A stretch of 58,204 nucleotides of DNA, taken from Clostridia bacterium. Lineage in GTDB: Bacteria; Bacillota; Clostridia; Oscillospirales; Acutalibacteraceae. Below, in pieces: positions 45,367-53,914 of this stretch (its first letter is position 1; every line of letters starts with the position of its first letter). The stretch spans positions 1-58,204 of the forward strand of contig JAKSQP010000015.1 of the NCBI GenBank assembly GCA_024404025.1. The letters are read 5' to 3'. Made by a program: the position numbers and the translations under genes. The notes below the pieces were generated by a model. The model made no database searches and had not been told where the DNA came from. It worked only from the letters and a program-made list of their open reading frames with translations.

Positions 45367-46580
45367 TCAATAACACTCCTTAATGTTTCCTCCGGGTCCG
45401 GGCTGACTTCGACCTTGAAATCGGCGCATTTTTCATAGAGCTTTGCTCTTTTGAAATACATTTTCATCAAAGTCATTCTGTCCCTTGAAAGAGGTCTTCC
45501 CGTCATTTCAAGCCTTCCGAGCGGCGCATCAAGATAAACAACGGTTGCGTTTTCTCTGATAGCTGTTATGTTTTCGGGCAGAAGAACAACTCCGCCGCCG
45601 GTTGAAATGACCGTTCCGCTCTCCTTGCATACTCTTTCTATAACTTCTTTTTCTATCTTTCTGAATTCCTGCTCGCCGGACCTTTTGAAAAACTCGTTGA
45701 TCAATCCGAATTCCAGTTCTATTTCTCCGTCTGTGTCAACAAAATCTCTTCCTGTTTTTTCTGCAAGAAGTTTGCCTATTGTGGTTTTTCCGCAGCCGGG
45801 CATACCGATGAAGACTATGTTTTTCTGTTCTTTTTCAAGCTGTTCATAAACCGAATCGGCAACATCATCTCTTATGTTTTCGCCGAGCAGAAGATTTGCC
45901 GAGCGTATCGCCTGGCAAACAAGCATATAAAGTCCGTTTATGCAGTCGATCCCAAGCTCCTGCGCCTGCTGGATCAAAACTGATCTTGACGGGTTATATA
46001 TGAGGTCAAGCACCTTTTTGCAGGATTTGAAGATTGCAAGGTCAACCGGAGATTTTCCGTTGCCCGGATACATTCCCACGGGAGTGGTGTTGACGATCAC
46101 ATCGGCATCCGTGTGCTTTTCGATGTTTTCATAATTATTTTCTCCCGTTCTCGAAATAATAACGATTTCGGAGGCTCCGTGCTTTTCGGCAACATATTTA
46201 ACCGTTCTGCTTGAACCGCCGGAGCCGAGAACAACAACCTTTTTGCCGCTGAAATCGCAGTTGATTTTTTCTGCCATATATTCGAAGCCGAAAACATCCG
46301 TGTTTTCGCCGTGAGATGTGCCGTCGGAATTTCTGATAACGGTGTTGACACATCCAATTGCCTTTGCCTCTTCGGAAAGAGTGTCGCAAAGCTCCATTGC
46401 CTTAACCTTGTAAGGAATGGTCACATTGAATCCGTCAAGCCTGTTGTTTTTAAAGAATTCCTCAAAATTTTCTTTCGATGTGGGGAAAAGGAGATATTCA
46501 AAATCTCCGAAAAGTGAAAAAATTTTCGGCGAATATGAATGTGAAATATTTTCGCCCAGAAGTCCTATTCTCTTGGCCAA
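45351..46580 (-). CDS. Bifunctional shikimate dehydrogenase / shikimate kinase (AroE-AroK fusion)
   Basis: A 409-residue fusion. Residues 1-250 are AroE: SHSYSP (14-19), the catalytic Lys58 in FNVTIPYK, Asn-Asp in GENTDVFG, NADP loop GSGGSSRT, and MLVCQAI. Residues 252-409 are AroK: P-loop GMPGCGKT (259-266), DTDGEIE, STGGGVV and the lid TGRPL. Both sets of active-site residues are intact, so 3-dehydroshikimate would be taken to shikimate-3-phosphate by one protein. The start is TTG (46578-46580) behind AAGGAGG; no better ATG fits. It follows the chorismate mutase gene by 3 nt. Confidence 0.95.
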   Translation of the reverse strand: MAKRIGLLGENISHSYSPKIFSLFGDFEYLLFPTSKENFEEFFKNNRLDGFNVTIPYKVKAMELCDTLSEEAKAIGCVNTVIRNSDGTSHGENTDVFGFEYMAEKINCDFSGKKVVVLGSGGSSRTVKYVAEKHGASEIVIISRTGENNYENIEKHTDADVIVNTTPVGMYPGNGKSPVDLAIFKSCKKVLDLIYNPSRSVLIQQAQELGIDCINGLYMLVCQAIRSANLLLGENIRDDVADSVYEQLEKEQKNIVFIGMPGCGKTTIGKLLAEKTGRDFVDTDGEIELEFGLINEFFKRSGEQEFRKIEKEVIERVCKESGTVISTGGGVVLLPENITAIRENATVVYLDAPLGRLEMTGRPLSRDRMTLMKMYFKRAKLYEKCADFKVEVSPDPEETLRSVIECISL

Positions 46581-46583
46581 CTG

Positions 46584-46841
46584 TTACTCCTCCTTCTGAA
46601 TTTTTTTGCTTAATTCCAGAATTTTCATATACAATTCCTCAACATACGGCTCATATTCATCCGGAGCCGTTTCCTTTATGTTTTTCAGAATTTCTTTTTC
46701 TCTTTCTCCGTTATAGATAGGCATACCTTCGCTTTTTTTGATTTCCGCAATTTTCTGCGAAACCTTCATTCTTTTTATGAACGAATCAATCAGCTCTCTG
46801 TCGATTCCGTCTATTTCTTTTCTGCAATCCTCAAGTTTCAT
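46584..46841 (-). CDS. Chorismate mutase, AroQ class
   Basis: An 85-residue all-helical chorismate mutase, converting chorismate to prephenate for phenylalanine and tyrosine. The conserved residues are in order: RKEIDGIDRELIDSF (7-21), KIAEIKK, and REKEIL. It is a stand-alone domain, with no prephenate dehydratase or dehydrogenase attached. GAGGAG lies 5 nt before the ATG. It sits between aroC (9-nt gap) and the aroE-aroK fusion. Confidence 0.92.
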   Translation of the reverse strand: MKLEDCRKEIDGIDRELIDSFIKRMKVSQKIAEIKKSEGMPIYNGEREKEILKNIKETAPDEYEPYVEELYMKILELSKKIQKEE

Positions 46842-46850
46842 AAAAACTCC

Positions 46851-47921
46851 TCAAAAAACAAGGTCTGCAATCGCAATTGCCGCCGCCGCTTCAATGCACG
46901 GCACAGCTCTCATAACTATACACGAGTCATGTCTGCCGCAGACTGTTATCTCTTTTTCCTCCCCGCTTTCAAGGTCAACGCTGCGCTGCGCTTTTCCGAT
47001 TGACGGAACGGGTTTGACTGCACATCTGAAAATCACCGGCATTCCCGAAGCCATTCCGCCGAGTATTCCGCCGTGATCGTTCTTTGATGTAACTATTTTT
47101 TCGCCGCACTTTCTGAAATCATCGTTGTTTTCGCTTCCGTGTTTCCGGCTGCCGTCAAATCCGGAGCCGAACTCAATTCCCTTGATTGCCGGAATCGCAA
47201 AAACCGATGAACTGATTTTATTTTCAATTCCGTCAAACATCGGCTCTCCGGTGCCTGCTTCAATGCCGACTATCGCACATTCTATAACGCCGCCGACGGA
47301 ATCCTTTTCAGCCTTTGCATCCTCAATGGCTTTTTTCATTTTTTCAAGAGAATCCGGATTCAAAACAGGATATTCGCTTGATCCGATTTTCTTAAGCTCC
47401 TCTGCCGAAACATTGACCGGGTCAAATCGTTCATCCTCGGCATCGTAAACCGACAAAGCGTGCGCACCGATATATATGCCTTTCTTTTCAAGAAGCTGAA
47501 TGCAGACCGCTCCTGCAAAGCAGATCGCCGCAGTCATTCTTCCGCTTGAATTGCCGCCGCCTCTTATATCGTTATTGCCGTTATGCTTGAAATATGCGGA
47601 AAAATCGCTGTGAGAAGGTCTCGGAAGATTTTTGAAATCATCATAATCTGATGATTTCGTATCGACGTTTCCAATGATTGCGCATATCGGCGCTCCGCAG
47701 GTGATTCCGTCAACGATGCCCGAAACGATTCTGATCTCATCTGCCTCTCTTCTTGCCGTTGAAATGCCGTCTTTTGCGCTTCGTCTTTTCATAAAGTCGG
47801 CTATCCTGCTTTCGTCAATTCCGATTCCCGCAGGCACGCCGTCAACAACCGCTCCGATTGCCTGCGAATGCGACTGACCGAAAACGGTTACAACGATATT
47901 TTTACCTGTTGAGCAAGACAT
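46851..47921 (-). CDS. aroC: Chorismate synthase
   Basis: A 356-residue FMN-dependent enzyme making chorismate from EPSP. It shows FGQSHSQAIGAVVDGVPAG, RREADEIRIVSG, HSDFSAYFKH, RGGGNSSGRMTA and GRHDSCIVMRAVPCIEA. The ATG at 47921 follows GGAGG by 8 nt; the long in-frame extension to 48086 lies within aroA and is rejected. Its 5' end overlaps the aroA 3' end by 20 nt. Confidence 0.97.
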   Translation of the reverse strand: MSCSTGKNIVVTVFGQSHSQAIGAVVDGVPAGIGIDESRIADFMKRRSAKDGISTARREADEIRIVSGIVDGITCGAPICAIIGNVDTKSSDYDDFKNLPRPSHSDFSAYFKHNGNNDIRGGGNSSGRMTAAICFAGAVCIQLLEKKGIYIGAHALSVYDAEDERFDPVNVSAEELKKIGSSEYPVLNPDSLEKMKKAIEDAKAEKDSVGGVIECAIVGIEAGTGEPMFDGIENKISSSVFAIPAIKGIEFGSGFDGSRKHGSENNDDFRKCGEKIVTSKNDHGGILGGMASGMPVIFRCAVKPVPSIGKAQRSVDLESGEEKEITVCGRHDSCIVMRAVPCIEAAAAIAIADLVF

Positions 47922-49101
47922 CTGCTTTTCCTCCGAGTTTGTTGAATATTTCAAAGAAATCGGGATAAGATTTTCCGATGCATTCCGCATTCCCGATAAT
48001 AACTTCATTTCTGCATTTTGAAGCCGCAAGAGAAGCGGCAAAAACAATTCTGTGGTCACCGAATGAATCAACATAACCGCCGTCAAGCAACGGCTTTCCG
48101 TTTATGACAAGTCCGTCTTCCGTTTCCGAAACATCGGCTCCGAGCGAGCGGAGCATCGCCGAAACGGAAGCAATTCTGTCGCTTTCTTTTAAGCGAAGCC
48201 TTGAAGCATTTTTTATGACCGTTCTTCCCTCTGCCGCTGCGGCGCAGACCGCAATTACCGGCACGGCATCGGGAATATCGGAAGCATTGATTTCAATTCC
48301 GCCACCGAGATTATTTATAAGTTCATAAGCCGTTCTGTCACCCTGAAGTGACAAATCGTAAAGACCGTTTACCTTTATTCCGCCTGCAAGCCAGCAGAGA
48401 GAATTTGACCAATCACCCTCAACTGCGATTTCCGTTCCTCTGCATCTGCCGCTGACAGTAAAAACATTGTTTTCTTCCGAAACCGAAACCCCGAATTTTT
48501 TAAGCATTTCAACCGTCATTGCGATATAGGGTTTCGATTCGACCGGGCGTGTAACTTTCAGCCTTCCTCCGCATAGAGAAAGAGCGATAAGCAAACCCGA
48601 AACGAACTGCGAGCTGACATTGCCCGGAACTGAATATTCTGTTTTATCCGCTTTTCCGGATACCTTTATCGGAAATGAATCCGAAATTACGGCTCCTGCG
48701 CTTCTTAATTCATCTGCAAGCGGCTTTATCGGCCTTTCGGGAAGTCTGCCGGAAGCTTTTATGACCGCTCCCGTGCCGAAAACCGACACAAGCGGAAGCA
48801 GAAAGCGAAGAGTTGATGCGCTTTCCCTGCAATCAAAAACAGCATTTGCCGACGGATTTTTTATAGGAGTAACCTTGTATATTTCACCGCTTTTTTCGAT
48901 TTTTGCCCCGAGAGAAACAAGGCATCCAATCGTTGCGCAGACATCGTCCGAAACGGAGCTGCATCTGATCCTGCTTTCATCCTGCGCAATTGCGGCGCAG
49001 AAAAAGGCACGGTGAGCATAAGACTTTGAGGCGGGAGCGCTTATTTCGCCTGCCAGCGCAGACGGAGTTATTCTTATATCCGTTTTGCTCCCTCCGTTCA
49101 T
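47902..49101 (-). CDS. aroA: 3-Phosphoshikimate 1-carboxyvinyltransferase (EPSP synthase)
   Basis: A 399-residue two-domain enzyme adding enolpyruvate from PEP to shikimate-3-phosphate. ASKSYAHR (24-31, catalytic Lys26), the PEP-loop CRESASTLRFLLP (91-103), GRLPERPIKPL, RLRLKESDRIASV and DSFGDHR are present. At the position of E. coli Gly96 there is Ala95, a feature tied to glyphosate tolerance. It is somewhat shorter than the ~430-residue E. coli enzyme. It starts directly at the aroB stop (TAAATG), so coupling is likely. Confidence 0.96.
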   Translation of the reverse strand: MNGGSKTDIRITPSALAGEISAPASKSYAHRAFFCAAIAQDESRIRCSSVSDDVCATIGCLVSLGAKIEKSGEIYKVTPIKNPSANAVFDCRESASTLRFLLPLVSVFGTGAVIKASGRLPERPIKPLADELRSAGAVISDSFPIKVSGKADKTEYSVPGNVSSQFVSGLLIALSLCGGRLKVTRPVESKPYIAMTVEMLKKFGVSVSEENNVFTVSGRCRGTEIAVEGDWSNSLCWLAGGIKVNGLYDLSLQGDRTAYELINNLGGGIEINASDIPDAVPVIAVCAAAAEGRTVIKNASRLRLKESDRIASVSAMLRSLGADVSETEDGLVINGKPLLDGGYVDSFGDHRIVFAASLAASKCRNEVIIGNAECIGKSYPDFFEIFNKLGGKADVLLNR

Positions 49102-50124
49102 TTAAATTTCACTTGATTTTATATTTTCGATAACGCATTTTCCGATCCTTTCGGGCAGAATAAATGCAATTTTATCGCCGTTTCTTTTTTTATCATTGAC
49201 CATACCGCTTTTGATTTCCTCAAAGCTGAAGCTGCACGAAACGGGAAGATCATTCTTTATCAGCGCCTCTCTGATTTCATCGGCAAGAGAGGGATCGCAG
49301 ATATTCATTTTTGCCGAAAGCTCCGCTGCCATAACCATTCCGATTGCAACGGCTTCGCCGTGAGCAAATTTATATTCGCTTATTTTTTCAATTGAATGAG
49401 CAAAAGTATGACCCAGATTCAGAAGCCTGCGGCTGCCGAAATCGAATTCATCCTCCGCAACGCATCTTCCTTTCAGCATCACACATTTTTCGACCGTGCT
49501 TTCAATATCCGATATTCCGTTCCCTGCTTCTTCAAAAAGTTCCTTGTCAAAAAGAACGCCGTATTTGATGACTTCCGCCATTCCGCAGGCAAAAACCTCT
49601 GCCGGAAGAGTTTTGAAGGTTTCAACATCGCATATAACAAGCGACGGCTGATGAAAAACGCCTGCAAGATTCTTTCCGTTTTCAAGGTCAACAGCGGTCT
49701 TGCCTCCAACCGAGGAATCAACAGCTGCAAGCAGAGTGGTCGGAAGCTGAACAAGCTTTATTCCCCTCTGCCAGAGTGCCGACGCAAGTCCTGCAAGGTC
49801 GCCTGCAACGCCGCCGCCGAGAGCAACCATTATGTCATTTCTGCAAAGCCCGTTTTCTGCGGCGGATTCAAGAATTTCAAACAGCGTGTCCTTATTTTTC
49901 GAAGCTTCTCCCGCAGGAAAAACAAAGACGAATGCCGGCATTCCCGCATTTTCAAAACTTTTTAAAACTCTTTCAAGATAAAGATTTGCAACGGTATCAT
50001 CGGCAACTATCATCGCCCTGCACTTTCCGAAAAGAGAAACGCATTTTTCACCTGCGGAATCAAGCAGACCCCTGCCGATAAGCACATCATATCCGTTTGA
50101 AACATCTATATGAACTGTTTTCAT
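49102..50124 (-). CDS. aroB: 3-Dehydroquinate synthase
   Basis: A 340-residue NAD- and metal-dependent enzyme making 3-dehydroquinate from DAHP. Motifs include ALGGGVAGDLAGLASALWQRG, QLPTTLLAAVDSSVGGKTAVD, the metal-binding GHTFAHSIE and HGEAVAIGM. AAGGATAAGAT precedes the ATG. It follows the DAHP synthase gene by 3 nt. Confidence 0.97.
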   Translation of the reverse strand: MKTVHIDVSNGYDVLIGRGLLDSAGEKCVSLFGKCRAMIVADDTVANLYLERVLKSFENAGMPAFVFVFPAGEASKNKDTLFEILESAAENGLCRNDIMVALGGGVAGDLAGLASALWQRGIKLVQLPTTLLAAVDSSVGGKTAVDLENGKNLAGVFHQPSLVICDVETFKTLPAEVFACGMAEVIKYGVLFDKELFEEAGNGISDIESTVEKCVMLKGRCVAEDEFDFGSRRLLNLGHTFAHSIEKISEYKFAHGEAVAIGMVMAAELSAKMNICDPSLADEIREALIKNDLPVSCSFSFEEIKSGMVNDKKRNGDKIAFILPERIGKCVIENIKSSEI

Positions 50125-50127
50125 ATC

Positions 50128-51120
50128 TTATCCTTCCGAAACGGCTTTTCTGATATTCGCCGAAACTCTGACTGCCGATTCAAATTCTTCGGGAGTTATT
50201 GCCTGGATCCCGTCGCAAAGGGCGTGAACCGGGTCATTATGCACCTCTATCATTGCACCGTCTGCACCTGCCGCACAGGCAGCAAAAGTAAGCGGCCTGA
50301 CAAACGAAGCAAGGCCGGCCGCATGGCTCGGGTCTGCAATGACCGGCAGATGCGTTCTGTTTTTCAGCACGGCAATCGAAGAAACATCAAATGTGTTTCT
50401 TGCCGAATTTTCAAATGTTCTGATTCCTCTTTCGCAGAGGATGACCTTTGAATTGCCCCCTGCCATTATGTATTCTGCGCTCATGAGAAGCTCATCAACC
50501 GTTGCCGAAAAACCTCTTTTGAGAAGAATATATTTATCCGTTTTTCCGAGCTCACGAAGGAGTTCGAAATTCTGCATATTTCTCGCTCCGACCTGAAGCA
50601 TATCAACATCTTCATAGTATTCGATCAGAGAAATATCCGTTATTTCGCTGACCGTCGGAAGGCCCGTTTCTTTCTTTGCCGCCGAAAGAAGCTTCAGCCC
50701 CTGCTCACCTATCCCCTGGAATGAATACGGAGAAGTTCTCGGCTTGAAAGCACCGCCTCTGAGCATAACTGCTCCGGCATTCTTAACAGCTCTTGCAATA
50801 GTGATTATCTGCTCCTCCGATTCAACGGAACACGGCCCTGCGATGAATGCAAAGCTTCCGTCTCCGATTTTGACTCCGCCTATGTCAATAACCGTGCTGT
50901 CAGGATGATCCGCTCTTGAAGAAAGCCTGCATCTTTCACGAACATCAATAACTTTTTCAACGATATCAAAGCAGGCAAGCATATCTGTTTCGCCCTCAAC
51001 CGAGAGAATATCCGTGCCGTCATTTTTAAAACGGTTAACGGTGAATCCGCTTTCAGCGAGCATATCCGAAACGGAAATGATTTTTTCTTCTTCCGTACCT
51101 TTTCTGATTATTGCTATCAT
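50128..51120 (-). CDS. aroF: DAHP synthase, type I-beta (AroF), with N-terminal ferredoxin-like domain
   Basis: A 330-residue first enzyme of the aromatic pathway. Residues 1-65 form a ferredoxin-like regulatory domain (IISVSDMLAESGFTVN), known in this class to mediate aromatic feedback inhibition. The catalytic barrel follows: FIAGPCSVES, MLRGGAFKPRTSPYSFQG, LLKRGFSATVDE, and the metal-binding CERGIRTFE and DPSHAAG. I start at 51120 since AAGGA lies 9 nt upstream; the ATG at 51129 is too close to that site. No clear promoter or T-box leader is visible in the 87-bp divergent gap with yfbR. Confidence 0.96.
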   Translation of the reverse strand: MIAIIRKGTEEEKIISVSDMLAESGFTVNRFKNDGTDILSVEGETDMLACFDIVEKVIDVRERCRLSSRADHPDSTVIDIGGVKIGDGSFAFIAGPCSVESEEQIITIARAVKNAGAVMLRGGAFKPRTSPYSFQGIGEQGLKLLSAAKKETGLPTVSEITDISLIEYYEDVDMLQVGARNMQNFELLRELGKTDKYILLKRGFSATVDELLMSAEYIMAGGNSKVILCERGIRTFENSARNTFDVSSIAVLKNRTHLPVIADPSHAAGLASFVRPLTFAACAAGADGAMIEVHNDPVHALCDGIQAITPEEFESAVRVSANIRKAVSEG

Positions 51121-51155
51121 CTTAAACATTCCTTCTGAATAACGATTTTTGTTTA

Positions 51156-51184
51156 TTGAAAATTTTTTCCGTTTGTGATATTAT
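51156..51184 (+). promoter_or_regulatory. Promoter of yfbR
   Basis: TTGAAA (51156-51161), 17 nt, TATTAT (51179-51184), 24 nt before the yfbR ATG. The complementary strand at 51180-51185 reads TATAAT, so a divergent start for aroF is conceivable, but no -35 fits. Confidence 0.75.
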
Positions 51185-51207
51185 AAAACCGAACGGAGGA
51201 TATCACT

Positions 51208-51792
51208 ATGGAAAACGGTTTTTTTGCAATGGTATCGAGAATGAAATATATAAACCGCTGGGCACTTATGAGAAACGAACACAGCGAAAACCTCAGCGAA
51301 CACAGCTTTGAGGTTTCGGTTATCGCCCACGCTCTTGCAGTTATCGGCAACAAAAGATTCGGCAAAAGCTACAACGGCGAAAGAGCAGCTCTTCTCGGGC
51401 TTTATCATGACACGCCCGAAACGCTCACCGGAGATATGCCGACACCCGTTAAATATTACAGCGACAAGGTGCGCAGCGCATATAAAACGGTTGAAGAAAA
51501 CGCCTGCCGCAACATTATTTCAATGCTTCCCGAAGACCTGAAAGATGAATTTTATCCGCTGCTCGTCGCTTCGCCCGAAGACGAGGAACTGCATAAGCTC
51601 GTTAAAGCCGCCGATAAAATCAGCGCTCTTATCAAGTGTATCGAAGAAAAGAAAGCCGGCAACAGCGAATTCATCAAGGCCGGCGAAGGACTTGAAAAAG
51701 CAGTTGCTTCGCTCAATGTTCCCGAAGCGGAGATTTTTGTCAGGGAATTTCTCCCGGCTTATGAGCTGACTCTCGATGAACTGAAATATTAA
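51208..51792 (+). CDS. yfbR: HD-domain 5'-deoxynucleotidase, YfbR family
   Basis: A 194-residue HD-domain phosphohydrolase highly similar in pattern to E. coli YfbR, which dephosphorylates deoxynucleoside 5'-monophosphates. INRWALMRNEHSENLSEHSF (15-34), GLYHDTPETLTGDMPTPVKY with the HD pair, and VKAADKISALIKCIEE are present. GGAGG lies 8-9 nt before the ATG. It is monocistronic, divergent from the aro operon. Confidence 0.92.
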   Translation: MENGFFAMVSRMKYINRWALMRNEHSENLSEHSFEVSVIAHALAVIGNKRFGKSYNGERAALLGLYHDTPETLTGDMPTPVKYYSDKVRSAYKTVEENACRNIISMLPEDLKDEFYPLLVASPEDEELHKLVKAADKISALIKCIEEKKAGNSEFIKAGEGLEKAVASLNVPEAEIFVREFLPAYELTLDELKY

Positions 51793-51797
51793 TTTTC

Positions 51798-51833
51798 AAA
51801 AGCGGTTTCGCTCTGTGAACGCCGCTTTTCTTA
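51798..51833 (+). terminator. Terminator of yfbR
   Basis: AAAAGCGG / CCGCTTTT (8 bp, 16-nt loop), then CTTATG; the stem's own four U's serve as the tail. It begins 5 nt past the stop. Confidence 0.7.
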
Positions 51834-51938
51834 TGCCCGAACCGTAATATTGCGGCTTAAGGCAACAAAATATCAGTTTATTATATAATGTTTTATAAGA
51901 TTTATCAATATATTTCATAAAATATTTTTAAAAAAGGG

Positions 51939-51967
51939 TTGATAATTACATTATTATGTGTTAGAAT
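51939..51967 (+). promoter_or_regulatory. Promoter of the rimP-nusA-infB operon
   Basis: TTGATA (51939-51944), 17 nt, TAGAAT (51962-51967). The start near 51974 gives a leader of about 68 nt that contains the hairpin at 51994-52015. The stretch 51834-51938 is AT-rich with nothing recognisable. Confidence 0.85.
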
Positions 51968-51993
51968 AACAATGTTGGAATTATGTAAACTTT

Positions 51994-52023
51994 GAGAGTG
52001 GGGCGACCCGCTCTCTTGTTTTT
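51994..52023 (+). terminator. Leader attenuator-like terminator before rimP-nusA
   Basis: GAGAGTGGG / CCCGCTCTC forms a 9-bp stem (one U-G pair) with a GCGA (GNRA) tetraloop, followed by an interrupted U tract TTGTTTTT. It ends about 20 nt before the rimP ATG and after the predicted transcription start. The placement inside the leader suggests NusA-sensitive attenuation of the operon. Confidence 0.7.
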
Positions 52024-52041
52024 GTTGAAAGGAGAGAAACT

Positions 52042-52518
52042 ATGTCCAAAGGAAACGGCGGCAACACCGTTGCGGCGGTTTGGGATATTGCTCAGCCGAT
52101 AGCCGATTCACTCGGCCTTGAAATCTGGGACATCAGATTCGTCAAGGAAGGCTCCGACTGGTTTCTGCGCATCTTTATTGATAAAGACGGCGGAGTAACC
52201 ATTGAAGACTGCGAAAATATGAGCCGTGCCATTGACAAACCGCTTGATGATGCAGACCCGATCGAGCAGAGTTACTGCCTTGAGGTTTCATCCCCCGGGC
52301 TTGAAAGAGATCTCACGAGAGAAACCCATTTTGAAGCCTGCCTGGGTGAAAAAATAAAGGTAAGATTTATCCGTGCAATCAATAACAAGCGTGAATATAA
52401 AGGCGTGCTTGAAGCGTTTGACGGAAAAATGATAACCCTCCGCTGTGAGGACGAAACGGCAATAAGCTTTGAACCGAAAGAAACAAGCTATATCAAGCTT
52501 GATGATTTCGATTTTTGA
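52042..52518 (+). CDS. rimP: Ribosome maturation factor RimP
   Basis: A 158-residue assembly factor for the 30S subunit. LGLEIWDIRFVKEGSDWFLR (25-44), FIDKDGGVTIEDCE, SRAIDKPLDDADPI, YCLEVSSPGLERDL and the C-terminal Sm-like segment are typical. AAGGAGAG lies 6 nt before the ATG. It is the first gene of the operon rimP-nusA-rnpM-ylxQ-infB-rbfA-nrnA. Confidence 0.96.
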   Translation: MSKGNGGNTVAAVWDIAQPIADSLGLEIWDIRFVKEGSDWFLRIFIDKDGGVTIEDCENMSRAIDKPLDDADPIEQSYCLEVSSPGLERDLTRETHFEACLGEKIKVRFIRAINNKREYKGVLEAFDGKMITLRCEDETAISFEPKETSYIKLDDFDF

Positions 52519-52551
52519 TCAATACAAAACGGAAAGGACAGATTCACAAAA

Positions 52552-53622
52552 ATGAGTAACAAAGAATTTTTTGAAGCAGTAAAGCTTCTGAGCGTTGAAA
52601 AAAATGTTCCAATTGAGGTGCTTCTTGAAGGCATTCAGAGAGCAATCGTTACCGCAGTCAAAAGAGACTACAACAATAAGGATATCGTTTTCTGCGAAAT
52701 GAATCCCGATAAAAACACTCTTCGTGTTTTCGTTCGCAAGAATGTTGTTAACGAAATCGTCGATCCCGATGAAGACCTTCTTGTTGAGCAGGCAAAGAGA
52801 TTCAAGGCAAGCGCAGTTGCCGGCGATATAATCGAAATCGAGCTTGAAACCAAGGAAGTCAGCCGCATCGCCGCTGAAAAGGGCAAGCATATTCTCCGCC
52901 AGGTCATCAGCGAGGCATCAAAGAATCAGCTTTATGCCGAATTCCAGAACAAGAATCAGGATATCATAACAGTTAAGGTTGCAAGAGTTGATCCCGCAAC
53001 CAAAGACGCATTCGTTGAAATCGGCAAGATCACCGAAAGACTTGCCCGCACCGAGCAGCTTCCCACAGATGACCTCAAGGAAGGCGACCTTGTCAAGGTT
53101 TATATTTCCGATGTCAAGGATGCCGCAAAAGGCCCCAGAGCAACAATTTCAAGAACTCATCCCGGCCTTGTCAGAAGACTTCTCGAAAGCGAAGTTCCCG
53201 AAATTTTTGACGGCACGGTTGAAATCAAATCTGTTGCCCGTGAAGCGGGTTCAAGAAGCAAGGTTGCGGTTTACAGCGCAGACGAAAACGTTGATCCCGT
53301 CGGCGCTTGCATCGGCCAGAGAGGCGCAAGAATCAACAAAATTGTTGATCAGCTCGGCGGCGAAAAGATGGATGTTGTTAAATACAGCGAAAATCCGGCA
53401 GAATTCATTGCCGCTGCCCTTGCACCCGCAGATGTTATCTCCGTTACCATCGTTAATGAGGAAGAGCATTACTGCAAGGTTATCGTTCCCAATAATCAGC
53501 TTTCACTTGCAATCGGCAACAAGGGTCAGAACGCAAGACTTGCCGCAAGACTTACAGGCTGGAAGAAGATTGACATCAATCCCGAAACAGAAGAAGAAAC
53601 CATCAATTTTGATGTTGAATAA
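52552..53622 (+). CDS. nusA: Transcription termination/antitermination factor NusA
   Basis: A 356-residue RNA polymerase-binding factor: N-terminal domain (1-125), S1 domain (about 130-200), KH1 with IGQRGARINKIVDQLGGEKM, and KH2 with AIGNKGQNARLAARLTGW near the C terminus. Like most Firmicutes NusA it lacks the C-terminal acidic repeats. GGAAAGGAC sits a little far (about 11 nt) from the ATG. It may act on the attenuator in its own operon leader. Confidence 0.98.
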   Translation: MSNKEFFEAVKLLSVEKNVPIEVLLEGIQRAIVTAVKRDYNNKDIVFCEMNPDKNTLRVFVRKNVVNEIVDPDEDLLVEQAKRFKASAVAGDIIEIELETKEVSRIAAEKGKHILRQVISEASKNQLYAEFQNKNQDIITVKVARVDPATKDAFVEIGKITERLARTEQLPTDDLKEGDLVKVYISDVKDAAKGPRATISRTHPGLVRRLLESEVPEIFDGTVEIKSVAREAGSRSKVAVYSADENVDPVGACIGQRGARINKIVDQLGGEKMDVVKYSENPAEFIAAALAPADVISVTIVNEEEHYCKVIVPNNQLSLAIGNKGQNARLAARLTGWKKIDINPETEEETINFDVE

Positions 53623-53641
53623 TTTTTAAGGAGCTGAACCA

Positions 53642-53914
53642 ATGCCTACAAGCCGCAGCGTACCCATGAGAAAATGCACGGGATGCAATGAAATGAAGCC
53701 AAAGAAAGAGCTTGTCAGAGTCGTCAGGAGCCCAGAGGGCGATATTTCTCTTGACCTGACAGGAAAAAAGGCCGGCAGAGGCGCTTATGTCTGCCGCTGC
53801 CCGGAATGTCTTTCAATGGCAAGAAAAGCCAAAAGAATAGAAAAAGCTTTCTCCTGTGCAATACCCGATGAGGTATATGAAAAGATGGAGGATGAGCTTA
53901 AAAATGACGGATAA
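53642..53914 (+). CDS. rnpM: RNase P modulator RnpM (YlxR family)
   Basis: A 90-residue basic protein of the YlxR/DUF448 family. PMRKCTGCNEMKPKKELVR (8-26) and GRGAYVCRCPECL are the conserved motifs. The B. subtilis homolog binds the RNase P RNA and modulates its activity. AAGGAG lies 8 nt before the ATG. Its 3' end overlaps the ylxQ start by 11 nt. Confidence 0.95.
   Translation: MPTSRSVPMRKCTGCNEMKPKKELVRVVRSPEGDISLDLTGKKAGRGAYVCRCPECLSMARKAKRIEKAFSCAIPDEVYEKMEDELKNDG

Noticed and set aside
47922..48086. 55-residue N-terminal extension of chorismate synthase
   Set aside because: It lies within aroA in another frame, while the ATG at 47921 has a strong ribosome binding site and matches the family start.
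51121..51207. Tryptophan or T-box leader for the aromatic operon
   Set aside because: The 87-bp divergent gap has no room for a T-box and shows no leader peptide; no convincing -35 for aroF was found.
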